NCBI GenBank assembly: GCA_037783545.1
Contig: JBBELK010000480.1
Location: 1,373,001 to 1,437,000 of the forward strand
Length of the DNA stretch: 64,000 nt
Direction: 5' to 3'
Source: Henricia sp. BOLD:AAB3569
Taxonomy: Eukaryota; Echinodermata; Asteroidea; Spinulosida; Echinasteridae
Below the pieces are notes generated by a model that did not search any database, was not told the DNA's origin, and saw only the letters and a program-made list of their open reading frames with translations. Position 1 is the first letter of the stretch, and each line of letters begins with the position of its first letter. This document shows positions 20,401 through 30,559 of this stretch, piece after piece. Both the position numbers and the translations under genes were made by a program.

Positions 20401-23400
20401 GTCAAGTTACATGTACTTTATCTATTTACAAAACAAACCGAAACAAGATTAGCCTACTTTGAGTGCATTGCACCTTGCTATATAACTTTTCAATAAGGTT
20501 TTCTCTTGAGTGTGCTGTCATCAAAACAACCTGGACCACAAAGCTCTCTTTGAGGCGACGTACATGCCGTGCCGACAGAGAGTGTGACTACTGTGCAGTG
20601 CGCGATCGCGCGCACGTGGCCCGCGGTGAGGCACTTACAGCGGCAGTTCTTTATATATTGTGATCGATCTGTGGCCGACAAAATGGTGCGGCTAATAAGC
20701 CGGGCGGCTTATACGCCGACGGTGAATCTTGTTTCTGGAATTTTCGGGCGTCGCGGCTTATACCCCGGGCGGCTTATATTCCGAAAATTACGGTACTGAG
20801 TGTGCGCGCGATCCATAAAAATGCATCGCGTTGGAACACGCACACGGAGTACACAGCGCCCATGCATTTTGGACCGTGTAGATGCGAACCAAAAATAAGT
20901 AAATCGTTTGCAAATGATCTAAATAATTTCATCTTTACGGATTATTTTCTGGTAAAATTATATCATTTTGAGCGGAAACCTTTCATTGGATAGTTGCTAT
21001 TAATTAAATCTTTACTTTCAGAACTTTACTCCTGTAAACTCGTAACCAATCACATGGTGACACAGTGATTTCTGTGAAAAATAAAAAGTCTGATCCCTTA
21101 ATTCTGTTGCTCAGTATTGTATGTTTGAAAGATTTTTAACCTTAGCTTGTGCTAAGCATGACCTTTGAACTCTGACCTTTGCACACTGCAGATATCAAAA
21201 GAGGCCAAAGAATGTGTTCAGGAGTGCGTCTCAGAGTTCATCAGTTTTATCACAAGCGAGTATCCTTTAAACGGCGTACACCCTATAACATCTTCAATGG
21301 TGTCAATTTCAGAGAGAAAAAAAAGAGAAAGAATTCCATACTTGGCTATTGCATGGGACTGATCCTGATGTTTTTATTGTCATCAATTTCAGAGAGAAAT
21401 TAACAAGAAAAATACAGGAAAAGAATTCCATACTTGTCGACTGCGTGGGTCACCAACATAAAATCTTGACATTATTCTCATCTAGTTTTGTGTTTTTGTC
21501 ATCAAACTAGCACTTTTACATCCATGGTTTATAGGCCACAAATCATCACTGGACGAATATGGAATTCAACCAAAATATTTATTGCTTTCTGTTGATGTCA
21601 CGCCTTCCATCCACCATTTTGGGTGTCATTTTTCATGATCCACGTGGCTCGAGTCATTACCAGTTGCATACATGATTGGAATCTCGAAAATCAGAAATGT
21701 TCACATATTTACGTTTAAAGGAGTGTGACCAGATCACTTTTTTTTACCCATAACTCCCCGGGACTTACCTTATGGGTCATGATATTTTTATATCATAACA
21801 TCCGTTATATTTTTCTGATTACGAAACTGAAACTCCCGCGCTTCTAGGCCGCATATTTCCGAGGATATCGTCGAAAATCCACCGATTATTTGTAAACTAA
21901 TTTTCCAGTATCAACGTTTATCCGCTGAAAGCATACTCGATAGTTTTGTTCAATTTTTTACTGGAAATTGCGAATGTTTTTGGGTTTTTGGGACATGGGA
22001 GGTGTGTATGGGAGTTACTTGATAATATTGGTAAGTTACATCGAAAACTATTTTCCAGAAATTCTGGTCACGCTCCTTTAACTTACACAATATAAACATG
22101 ATGACCGTTGAAAACGTCCCCTAAAATGGTTTTGTCTGAAGTTCTATAGTCTTTGAGAAATTAGTAAAACAATTACTTTTCGTCTCATGAAACGAAAATT
22201 CAATTTGTCCCAAAACCAGTTCGCCTAAGTGCCATTTCGCCCCAAATCATTTCATCTAATCTAAACACTACACCGCCCAAATGCCACTTTGCCCCAAAAC
22301 CACTTTTGTGCACAGGCCGTGGTTCAGGGCTAAATGGTTCAGGGCGAAGTGGTTTTGGGGCGAAATGACTGCAAACCCTTTTTTTTACCGTTTTCTCAAA
22401 AGTAAGACGAAGTACGGAGCTGGTTTTTGCTCAGGTTGGTTTTAATCATGCATATCTTCAATCACACAGGGGGATAAAACTATTTGTAACAGTTTACCAA
22501 TCATGTATACTATCTTTAAATGTTCCTTAATTGGACTTCTCAGAGCAAGCGACCGATGTCATCAAGAGAAAAGGAAGACAATAAACGGCGAAGATATCCT
22601 ATTTGCAATGTCAACCCTGGGCTTTGACAATTATGTCGAGCCACTCAAGTTATATTTGCAGAAGTACAGGGAGGTAGGTTGCACAGTGCCATGTTGTTTT
22701 AACCAATTGACAAAACATATTTTAAAAAGGCAAATGTGATTGGTCAAAGGTTAAGACCTGGGTCCTATTTCATAAAAGCCCACTTAGAAACATTCCTAAA
22801 TAAACATTCTTAACTCATGTCTTTAAAGATAGGAAAAATTTGATTTTATTGTTCCTAAATCCACTTAAGAATGTTTTTAACTTTTACGAAAAAGGACCCT
22901 GGGGCCAATTTCATAGCGCTGCTAAGCACAAAAAATTTGCTTAGCACACGATTTATTTGCTTTATTTTGCAAAATTGTAAGTTAATTTTGGCTTGTAATC
23001 CATTAAAAGTAACCAAATCCTGTGCTAAGCAAATCGTTGTGCTTAGCAGTGCCATGAAATTGGCCCCACGTCAAGCATCACAAAAACTGACTCTTGAGAG
23101 TCATTTCTACATCGAGTCACCAATATCGAACTCGATATTGGTGACTCGACTAAAACACTGTTATTTACTGCTCACATCCCTGTCAGCATTGCTATTTTTC
23201 TCTCCTTGGCATATTGCAGTCTATGAAGGGATCTGGGGATAAGTCTGTGGTTGGCATGACAGCTTCAATAATAAGGACAGACGGTGCAGAGGATTTGCAG
23301 GATCAGTTTGGTAAGCACAATAGATCACGTTCACAGACGTCATATTCGTAGGAAAAAATGCTACTGCGTATTGAACGCCATAAAGTACGCGCACGCACAT

Positions 23401-25785
23401 GCTGGAACATGTTCCAAACACGCGCACATGTTGCTCAAAATTTGTTCGAAATACGGTGCAACCGATGCGCGTCACAAAGAAATACGCTCAAAATCATGAT
23501 GCACGTGGCAATTTGTAGGAAGTGACGTCATGTGAACGTGATCAATAGACCAAATTCACATTAGGGTAATTCCCAAAATTAGGGGTCCGAAAAGTTTGGT
23601 GTCCCAGTTATGTACGACACCCTGTGCATCAAAAATCACCACTCATGATCACAGACTCTCAGTAATAGACTGTGGCCTGTGATTACAGGGGACAGCACCA
23701 ATTTCTTGAATATTTTGTTCTGTGATTACTGACAAATATTTGAAACAAAAGACCATAAAGGCTCATAATTAGCTGTAGAATGAGTTTGCATTAACCTTGG
23801 TGCCTTATCTACACACCTCAAAACCTTAAATATAAGTGGCATTTAAACACTTGAAAATATTTAAAAGCATGTCACACTTTTGGACCCCTAATTTTGGGAA
23901 TTACACACTAGCCCATTTCTGTGCTCTATTTGTCAAGTCGGCAGTATGTATGCACTACAAATACAGTATTGTACAGTGACTGAGTGTGTACGTGTGCTGT
24001 TCTGCGTGGCATTTAGGAGTGATTGTGCATTCATGTGCGTACATTAGTTCACTTCAGTTGCTTAACACGAAGAGCCTCATTATTAAACCCGGAAGTGCGC
24101 AAACCGGTCTCAAATTGGTTAATTTGGGATTGGTATATCAGCGCTCGGCAAATTGAACTCGTGATTTTAACTCTCCTAAAAAGAATTTTCCTAAAATATC
24201 AATTCTTGATCACAACAGAAGTTTGTTGAATACAGTGGCTTGGAATAACAAGGCACTGATCTTCTAGGCCTTGATGTCATATTTGCATCCAACCACGAGT
24301 CATGTGTACAAGGGCCGACGATAATATCTGCCAAAACCTCTTCGGGCAACAGACTGCTATGCAAGTTACAATATGAAGTCTGTAGTTTGAGCACAGATTA
24401 TTCTACAATAAAAAGGCTGCTGTATTTCTGTATGCTGTGAGTTCGGATGTCCCGAAATCAATTAATTTCTCTGCAAACCTTTTTGTCAAAATCTTAGGGA
24501 AAGATTCATGCATCAAATATAGAATATTCAATTTTTCGAACCGATTTTTTTTTTAATAGTAAAAAGTGCATCAGTATGCCCTTGTTTTACAGAAGTGACC
24601 TAAATACTCTCTTGTAAAATACCAGAGTAACAAATTGCAGAAATGAAATATTTGTATTTTCAGCATTGACTGGTACTAATCTGATGTCAGGAGATCAGAT
24701 AGTACAACCAGCTTTCACCTCCACGGCTTACCCCACACAGGTAGGCAAAATACTCGGCAATCTCACCAAAAAGTCAAGACTATGCCTCTCACTGGTAGAC
24801 GCGATGCTGTTTAAAATGCTTTTACGCAGGGCACCAATTAAGCACTGTGATCGATCGCAGACGGCCGTGTAACGGTCATGAACGGTTTGTCCACGTTACA
24901 TACGTATAAGGGGAAATTTGTACACAAGTTTTTCAGAAATGTAAGTTGTGGCAGCATTTTCTTACATTTTTTGGCAAAAGTTATCTCCCGAGAACAATAC
25001 AAGGAAATTTTGTTAAGTTTGAGATAAACTGAAGACATTTGAAATGAATTAACTTATCTTTTAAATATACCCCATTACCGTGGAAAGACCCATTTTGTTC
25101 CATATGTGCTGAAACTGTTGCCACTTTGAATAGTTGTCATGTCGACGAACCAGAACTACAAAATAATTATAACCATTTGGTCCTTTTTTATTTAAAACAT
25201 TTGGTCCTTTATTCATAAATACCTTGGACAGTTCCAGCGTGTATGGAACATGCACAGGCACACAGAAACTGCACGCGACCAAAAGCAGATACACTGTGAC
25301 AAAAAATAAGTATCCGGCCGTGTGCGTGTGCGTAACGTGCTCGATCGAACAAAAACAACTTAACGCAGTTTGAACGAAAAGGACAGCACATCGCCGGCAA
25401 AACCTGGCAAGACGGGAAGCTAATTTTTGTGAGTTTTACTGATTTACACAAAAGGTATTTATGAATTGCGGCTCGGGCCATTATCACTCGTCCAGGCCCC
25501 TAGCCAGTTTAAAACATATGTTTAAGACTGGCCAAACCCGCATGCTTGCGTGTACACACGCACTGAATTAATACAGTGGGCGTACCGTGCAATGGAAACA
25601 AAAGTATGGAACAAAATTGCACGGCAAATGGAACAAAACTGCACGGTTAGTGAAGTAGCATTAAATGGATTTAATATTGAACGACTGTCCATGTGACCTG
25701 CTATCGTCCAATCAGATGACAAGGATCTACTTGGGCGTTATATAATATTCACTCTTTATTTTCGTTACAGCTTTCATTCAGCTGA
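17433..25785 (+). CDS. NFYB: nuclear transcription factor Y subunit beta
   Basis: Histone-fold subunit that pairs with NF-YC, and then NF-YA, to bind CCAAT boxes in promoters. Coding exons: 17433-17526, 18163-18302, 21192-21259, 22544-22673, 23220-23310, 24664-24740, 25771-25785; all phases join and all introns are GT-AG. The product is 204 codons, close to the usual metazoan length of about 207. The short acidic N-terminus is variable. The core includes [55 protein letters not shown] and [17 protein letters not shown], all diagnostic. The C-terminus is divergent, and the last exon adds only LSFS and a stop. An upstream acceptor at 17411 implies a 5' non-coding exon further left. The ATG at 17433 is preferred over the out-of-frame ATG at 17428. 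Introns are packed with MITEs. Confidence 0.95.
17600..17870 (-). mobile_element. family N element containing a tRNA-like core
   Basis: The minus strand of 17686-17757 reads as a 72-nt tRNA-like sequence: acceptor GGCTTCA paired with TGGAGCC, A box TAGCTCAATTGG, B box GGTTCAAATCC. Its anticodon stem is broken. The copy at 48730-48990 shares the core and about 100 bp on each side, so this is a dispersed repeat, not a tRNA gene. Confidence 0.75.
17935..18065. mobile_element. MITE family G
   Basis: ATAGACCGATCCAGTAAGCT, CGCCCATTTTGGAATTGAC, then TTTTGGTTACC and GTCCTCAAAATTTTGTGCA. The same sequence runs inverted at 53512-53650. It lies 100 bp upstream of NF-YB exon 2. Confidence 0.7.
18549..20793 (-). 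mobile_element. pogo/Tigger-like DNA transposon remnant (2.2 kb)
   Basis: Flanked by TA on both sides. The terminal inverted repeats start CCGTAATTTTCGGAATATAAG and are extended by iterations of GGCGGCTTATACGCCG. On the minus strand, 19519-19737 encodes a fragment with [19 protein letters not shown], a motif of the DDE_1 transposase family (pogo/Tigger/Jerky). Other frames (18670-18990, 20182-20379) may be decayed transposase but I cannot place them. There is no intact transposase. It sits in NF-YB intron 2, antisense to the gene. Confidence 0.75.
21675..22515. mobile_element. family I element split by MITE C
   Basis: Shares with 28840-29310 (same strand) and 40480-40860 (inverted) the blocks CACAATATAAACATGATGAC, CCAAAACCACTT, GACGAAGTACGGAG, CAGGTTGGTTTTAATCATGC and CAATCATGTATACT. 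The centre is built of repeated GCCCAAATGCCATTTCGCCC-like units. MITE C occupies 21713-22082. The element ends about 25 bp before the NF-YB exon 4 acceptor. Confidence 0.75.
21713..22082. mobile_element. MITE family C with TTAA flanks
   Basis: Ends TTTAAAGGAGTGTGACCAGA and TCTGGTCACGCTCCTTTAA. The second copy, at 57714-58077, is inverted and very similar throughout. Family I at 28840 has an uninterrupted CTTAATACACAATATAAAC here, so a TTAA-type target is likely, as in piggyBac-related elements. Confidence 0.75.
22899..23068. mobile_element. MITE family M (GGGGCCAATTTCAT ends)
   Basis: The left end GGGGCCAATTTCATAGC and right end CATGAAATTGGCCCC are inverted. Inner TGCTTAGCAC blocks are mirrored. 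It lies between NF-YB exons 4 and 5. Fragments occur at 15115-15185 and 37250-37325. Confidence 0.8.
23111..23146. repeat. 36-bp near-perfect palindrome
   Basis: CGAGTCACCAATATCGA mirrors TCGATATTGGTGACTCG around a 2-bp centre. The half-site CTCGATATTGGTGAC also ends the TCGAGTC block at 34150-34180, so this is a minimal relic of that family. Confidence 0.7.
23315..23552. mobile_element. MITE family K
   Basis: GATCACGTTCACAGACG at the left faces GACGTCATGTGAACGTGATC at the right. The interior includes AAATGCTACTGCGTATTGAA and ACATGCTGGAACATGTTCC. Second copy at 29676-29888, decayed copy at 2082-2285. It begins 5 bp after the donor of NF-YB exon 5. Confidence 0.8.
23564..23906. mobile_element. 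MITE family A
   Basis: Ends GGGTAATTCCCAAAATTAGG and CCTAATTTTGGGAATTAC, with family A interior (GTCCCAGTTATGTACGAC, GGCCTGTGATTACAGGGG). It begins about 12 bp after the end of family K. Confidence 0.85.
24242..24660. other. NF-YB intron 5 sequence; nothing recognised
   Basis: No repeat or exon seen between the family A copy and exon 6. AT-rich with a T-run near 24547. Confidence 0.4.
24870..25095. repeat. partial family R element
   Basis: AAATTTGTACACAAG, TTTTTCAGAAATGTAAGTTG, AGTTATCTCCCGAGAAC and CCGTGGAAAGACCCATTTTG correspond to one half of the palindrome at 49005-49445, with divergence. Confidence 0.5.
25200..25545 (-). repeat. repeat family F, inverted relative to 5020-5530
   Basis: TTCATAAATACCTT, GTGCGTAACG, GATCGAACAAAAACAACT, AAGACGGGAAGCTAATTTT, CCCCTAGCCAGTTTAAAAC and TTTAAGACTGGCCAAAC match family F. 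It lies in the last NF-YB intron. Confidence 0.65.
25557..25745 (+). mobile_element. repeat family H
   Basis: A direct, closely similar copy lies at 62530-62715: ACAGTGGGCG, CGTGCAATGGAA, AACAAAATTGCACGGCAAAT, GTAGCATTAAATGGATT and CTGCTATCGTCCAATCAGAT are shared. It ends just before the acceptor of the last NF-YB exon. Confidence 0.75.
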
Positions 25786-26711
25786 GACGGCCAACCAAGC
25801 GATATATGATTCTCTGTACACATTGGACATCTTTTCTACCTTGCAACCTGCAGACTATTCATTGACAGCAAGCCTACGACAAGTTGGAACCAATCAAGTT
25901 GTGCACACAATCACTGGGAGGCATGCCTCGCACTGTACAGGTAGATTTACAAACACGTGGGCTGGGTTTGCAATTTCCATTCTCGTCACTCCCCAGAGTA
26001 ATGCACGCGCACGACACTCGTGTCACTTTGCTCAAACAGCAAGGTTACAATATTATTGTGTCTGTGTGAAATAGTTGAGCAGTAAAAATAGCAGTCTCAT
26101 GCCACAATTGCAGATAATGGTGTTTCAATTGAGTAGTTTCTGATGTACTGATGTATTTTCCTTTACAATGTACTAAGTATCCACTTCACCAGACTAAATT
26201 TTTGTTGTTCTGTGGTGCAAGTGACAGGTGTAAGAACTTGTTTTACCATTCCTCATACATATTCAGAAAGGAGAGTCGCGTTCTCACTGGTCCATTCCCC
26301 TAGCACGTGCCAGTAGTTAATTTTGCTGTTTATCCTCGCGCATGCCAAAAGCGCAGGTGTAGTAAACTACTCGCGACTGCCAAGGAAATAGTACACTGCG
26401 CACGTGCTTTGCGAAGCATTCTTTCTCGGCAGCCCGGGAATAGTGCACTACGCATGCGCTTTACAAAACAACCAAGCAGAGCACATATAGCGCGCAGTAC
26501 GAGCCACAGCACCGCACTGGGACAACACGCGTGCACGCACACGAGCTGAATGAAAAAGATGGCTGCACAAGCAAAATTTTACTCATAGTTTTCCTGCGGT
26601 CGGTGATTCCAAACTGGGAAAGAATATATATGAGGTATGGTCAAACAAATATCACATGGTTCATTTCGGGTATTGAAAGTCGACATGCTAGTTCCCTCGG
26701 CCTTCTGCATG
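25786..26711 (+). other. NF-YB 3' UTR and downstream; no further gene
   Basis: Sequence after the TGA at 25783-25785. I see no AATAAA close by. 26335-26530 is locally GC-rich, with several GCATGC and GCGCACGTGC motifs. The frames here show no family similarity. Confidence 0.35.
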
Positions 26712-27253
26712 TGGGTAATTCCCAAAACTAGGGGTCCAAAAGTGTGACATGCTTTTTAAGATTTCCAAGTGTTTTTAGTGATTAAAAGTGGTTTCCCAGT
26801 AAAAAATAATTATTTTTATTTCAACAAATTGCACTTTTTAATGTTTGTGTGTAGATATGGCACCAAGGTTAATGCAAATTCATTCTACAGCCAATTTGTA
26901 TTGGCGTACGTAACCCGGGACACCAAACTCCTATTCAATCCAATGGAAAGAATTATAAGCCTTTATGGTCTTTTGTTTTGAATATTTGTCAGGAATCAGA
27001 CACTATGAGCACAAACATGTATATGTTCATTGTGACCCCATTGTTAGTAACAATGGTGTGTGCCCAATTTCCATTGTTAGATGTTCATAGTGAGAGAACA
27101 AAATATTCAAGAAAATTATGCTTCCCCCTATAATCACAGGCCACAGTCCATTACTGAGGATTCGTGATCATGAGTGGTGATTTTTGAAGCAGAGAGTGTC
27201 GTACGTAACCGGGACACCAACAATTTTGTACCCCTAATTTTGGGAATTACCCA
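26712..27253. mobile_element. MITE family A, long copy
   Basis: Ends GGGTAATTCCCAAAACTAGG and CCTAATTTTGGGAATTACCC. Compared with the other two copies it carries extra sequence near 27000-27097, where TTCATTGTGACC and ACAATGG-type blocks form a small internal inverted repeat. That may be a second small insertion. Confidence 0.8.
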
Positions 27254-27474
27254 TTTGTATAATATCGACTAATTTAATATTTAAGCTTTTTTTCTCATTT
27301 CAAATCACAAGTACCAGTTCACTTCTTTTTTTTCATCCTCGATAAAACACACACCACAGACATGAGACAGAGTTTTTGTTTTTAATCCATCTCAAACTTT
27401 CAGGTTATTTATGCTTTTTTTATAAACACAAAAATCAGAATCCATAGAAATCATAAGAAAAAGTGGTACATATA

Positions 27475-28022
27475 CACTACCCATCAAAACTTTGGAAATA
27501 CCTTGAATGTTTCAGGTTTTTGAGAAGAAAACGTATAATTTTGTGAAAGCAAATGTAGGTGTATTCTAACAAAAAGCAATGTTAATTTTAGTGCCATCTT
27601 CGGCCTTAGCAGTGGGCCTACCAACAAGTTGAAGAGCATGCAAAAAGTAACGGCTAAACTTGATGTTTATCAAAGAATTCCCCCTTAGCAGCTATGACAG
27701 CTACACACAATCTCTGCATCCTGATTGTCTAAACATTCAGTGGAAAAACGCCTCTTTTAAGCCTCTCCAGAGGTGTTCTTGGCTGGTTGGGCATTTCTGT
27801 CTGACCTTACGATCCAACTCCTCCCAGAGCGGCTCAATGGGATCAGGTGACTGGGCAGGCCATTCCATGATGGACAGCACTCCAGATGACTGCTTTCTCT
27901 CCAGATACCCCTTACACCTCTGTTTGTTTTAATAGCTTGGTTTATTATGAATAAACAAAATAACACTTCCTTCTCAAAAACCTAAAACTTTCAAGGTGTT
28001 TCCAAAGTTTTGATGGGTAGTG
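27475..28022 (-). mobile_element. Tc1/mariner remnant
   Basis: Bounded by TA. Terminal inverted repeats CACTACCCATCAAAACTTTG ... CAAAGTTTTGATGGGTAGTG, extending inward about 45 bp. On the minus strand, near 27770-27870, a frame reads MEWPAQSPD, then PIEPLWEELDRKVRQK, which is the classic C-terminal DDE-region signature of Tc1 transposases. Two residues of the usual spacer are missing and the rest of the transposase is deleted, so this is a dead fragment. Confidence 0.9.
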
Positions 28023-28489
28023 TATATCTATAGTAAAATACAAGCAATTATTTTGCAAGTGATTTTTGTAGATGTAACACTACAATTCTAGGATTAATTC
28101 CATCACATTTCTACACGTAAATCTTGTGCAAAGTGAATTTTTTTGATAAAGTGATGTTCAAAGCTAACATTTACGACAACCATTTCATGATTTTTATCTA
28201 AGATTTTAAAATCTAATTTGCTACTAATATTGGCATAAAAGCGGTTACTAAAAAATGACGGACACAATAAACCTAAACAGATTTTTCTTTGGCTTTTTAA
28301 AATAGATTTTGCACTGAAACAGGTTTGCTGTCATTTATAATTTTGAAAATATACAATTTGACTTTCTTGAGTACTGAGAAAACAGTTAAAATGACTGAAC
28401 AAATGTACATTTTAGGCTATTTGGCAGACATTACAAATTTTGACTTTTTATAGTTATTTTTCAATAAGTGGATTATGAACTAAAGATGG

Positions 28490-28725
28490 GACGTTTAACT
28501 GGTTAACCGTTTAACCGAAAACAAAATTAAAAACCGGTTTTGCCGAATGTTTAAACGAAAACACAATTTCAAGAATTTACAGTAGTTTTCAGAGGGTTAT
28601 TTGTTTCTACTATAAACACCAGCAACACTCTTTAGTGTCGGCCAAACGGTTAACCGGTTAACCGACACTTGAACAAATTTCAAACCGGTTTCTGAATTAA
28701 CCGTAAATTCTCATCCCTATTATGA
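28490..28725. mobile_element. MITE rich in GGTTAACC
   Basis: ACTGGTTAACCGTTTAACCG at the left; AACGGTTAACCGGTTAACCG and a GATGGGA/TCATCCC pair near the ends. The centre resembles a decayed palindrome. The type is not assigned. Confidence 0.5.
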
Positions 28726-28839
28726 GCTGAAATCATTGTGTTACCAAGTTGTCAACAGACCACATTGGTTCTACTGGAGCTCAACATACGCTTCACCAAG
28801 TGCTTAAAGTTAGAACACATCATTGGTAATCAGAAAATC

Positions 28840-29310
28840 AGAAATGTTCACAGATTTACACATAACTTAATACACAATATAAACATGATGACGGTAGTAA
28901 ACTTCCCCTAAAATGGTTTTGTCTGAAGTGCTATAGTTTTTGAGAAATGAGCAAAACAATTATTTTTCGTCTCGCGAGACGTAAATTAATTTCGCTCCCT
29001 TCGCCCTGGACCACTTCGCCCTGAAGCACTTCACCCAAAGGCCATTTCGCCCTAAAACCACTTCGACCAAACACTACCTCGCCCAAATGCCACTTTGCCC
29101 CAAAACAACTTCGTGCACAGGCCGTGGTTTAGGGCGAAGTGGTTCAGGGCGAACTGACTGTAAACCAGTTTTTGACTGATTTCTTAAAAGTTAGACGAAG
29201 TACGGAGGTGATTTTTGCTCAGGTTGGTTTTAATCATGCATACCTTCAATCACACAGGGGGATGAAACTATTTGTAAAGGGTTACCAATACCAATCATGT
29301 ATACTTTAAG
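28840..29310. mobile_element. family I element (uninterrupted copy)
   Basis: Same order of blocks as 21675-22515 but without MITE C. It supplies the empty-site reference for that insertion. The centre contains many TTCGCCC / GGGCGAA units. Confidence 0.75.
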
Positions 29311-29675
29311 AAATCACTTGTACATGTACCTGAACATTTTTGAGAGGAAAATCTGATTCTTGAATTTTGTTGATTAGTGTATACCTATATGTAATCATAA
29401 CATTAGCCAGGAACACCAAGAAGTGTGCGAGCTTCAGTAATAGACAGATTAAATTTTATGTACATAACAGTAATTTTACTGTAGTTAACATTTCCAGTTG
29501 AATATAGCTTCTAGTAGGTTTGGGCAAGTCCACGCCAGAATCGAGTAGAATCGATTCCACTTTGGGAATCGGAATCGCGATTCTAGATTTTTGAGGAATC
29601 GATTCCCCTTCATCTAGATTCGATTCACAGTGATAGCCTGTCAAATCCAGAAATTACCTGGCAATTCCGAAGCCA

Positions 29676-29888
29676 GTTGATCACGTTCACAGACGCCATC
29701 TTCGTCGGAAAAAATGCTACTGCGTATTGAACGCCATAAAGTACGCGTACGCACATGCTGGAACATGTTGCTCAAAATTTGTTCGAAATACGGCGCAACC
29801 GATGCGCGTCAAAAAAAAATATGCTCAAAAGCATGATGCACGTGGCAATTTGTAGGAAGTGACGTCATGTAAACGTGATCAATACACT
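29676..29888. mobile_element. MITE family K
   Basis: TTGATCACGTTCACAGACG ... TGTAAACGTGATCAA, nearly identical in its interior to 23315-23552 apart from small indels. Confidence 0.85.
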
Positions 29889-30109
29889 TAATTTCTGCAA
29901 GGGTATTTAGCCTCTGATAAATTCCACATTAGGAACGTGTGTGGCACAGGCCGACATCATTTTATGGACATTTAGTGCCGCTTAGTGCCAATAATTGGGT
30001 CATCATCAGCACATTATGTAGTACATGTATCATCATAATACACATGCTTTAACCCTTTGCACTCTGAATTATTCCCATCATCAGGTGCAAAATGTGCTGC
30101 TTTGGGGCC

Positions 30110-30265
30110 CCAATAGAGCCTTTGCACGGCGGCCATGACAGGGGGCAGTCACATTGTCACCATCCATCATGCATGAGTAGGTTTCTTTGTGGTTTTATTG
30201 TTACATCATTTACATAAGAAAACCTGCCCCCTGTCATGGCCGCCGGTGCATAAGCTCTATAGACC
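30110..30265. mobile_element. MITE family J
   Basis: GGCCATGACAGGGGGCAG at the left mirrors CTGCCCCCTGTCATGGCC at the right. Second copy at 32045-32172; half a copy at 61500-61545. A possible AATAAA for the CRT-like gene (minus strand, 30194-30199) falls inside this element. Confidence 0.8.
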
Positions 30266-30559
30266 GTATTGAATAGCCACCATTTCAAGGGGCACTTTTT
30301 GTTACTTAAACAGTTGGAAGCACAATGGAAGCACAATATGTGCAACCATGCATGCCCTCAAGGCACAAAGAAACTGCGCAATGAAATGGCAGCTATTCGA
30401 TACGGTCTATTTGGACCTATATAGGGTGTAAAATTAAGTAGTTAAAATTGGAATTGATTCTGAAGGGAATCGCAATTCGGAGTCAATTCTGAAAATGCTG
30501 GAGTCACCCAAGCCTACCTTCTGGAGGTTTCACATCCAAAGATTTTCGTCTCCTATGTT

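Larger units (their letters stand above)
29519..30515. mobile_element. composite element with GAATCGATTC ends, hosting families K and J
   Basis: The left end TAGGTTTGGGCAAGTCCA and right end GGAGTCACCCAAGCCTA are imperfect inverted repeats. GAATCG-type blocks (29560-29620; 30450-30500) are mirrored. Between them lie a full family K copy (29676-29888) and a family J copy (30110-30265). Confidence 0.6.
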
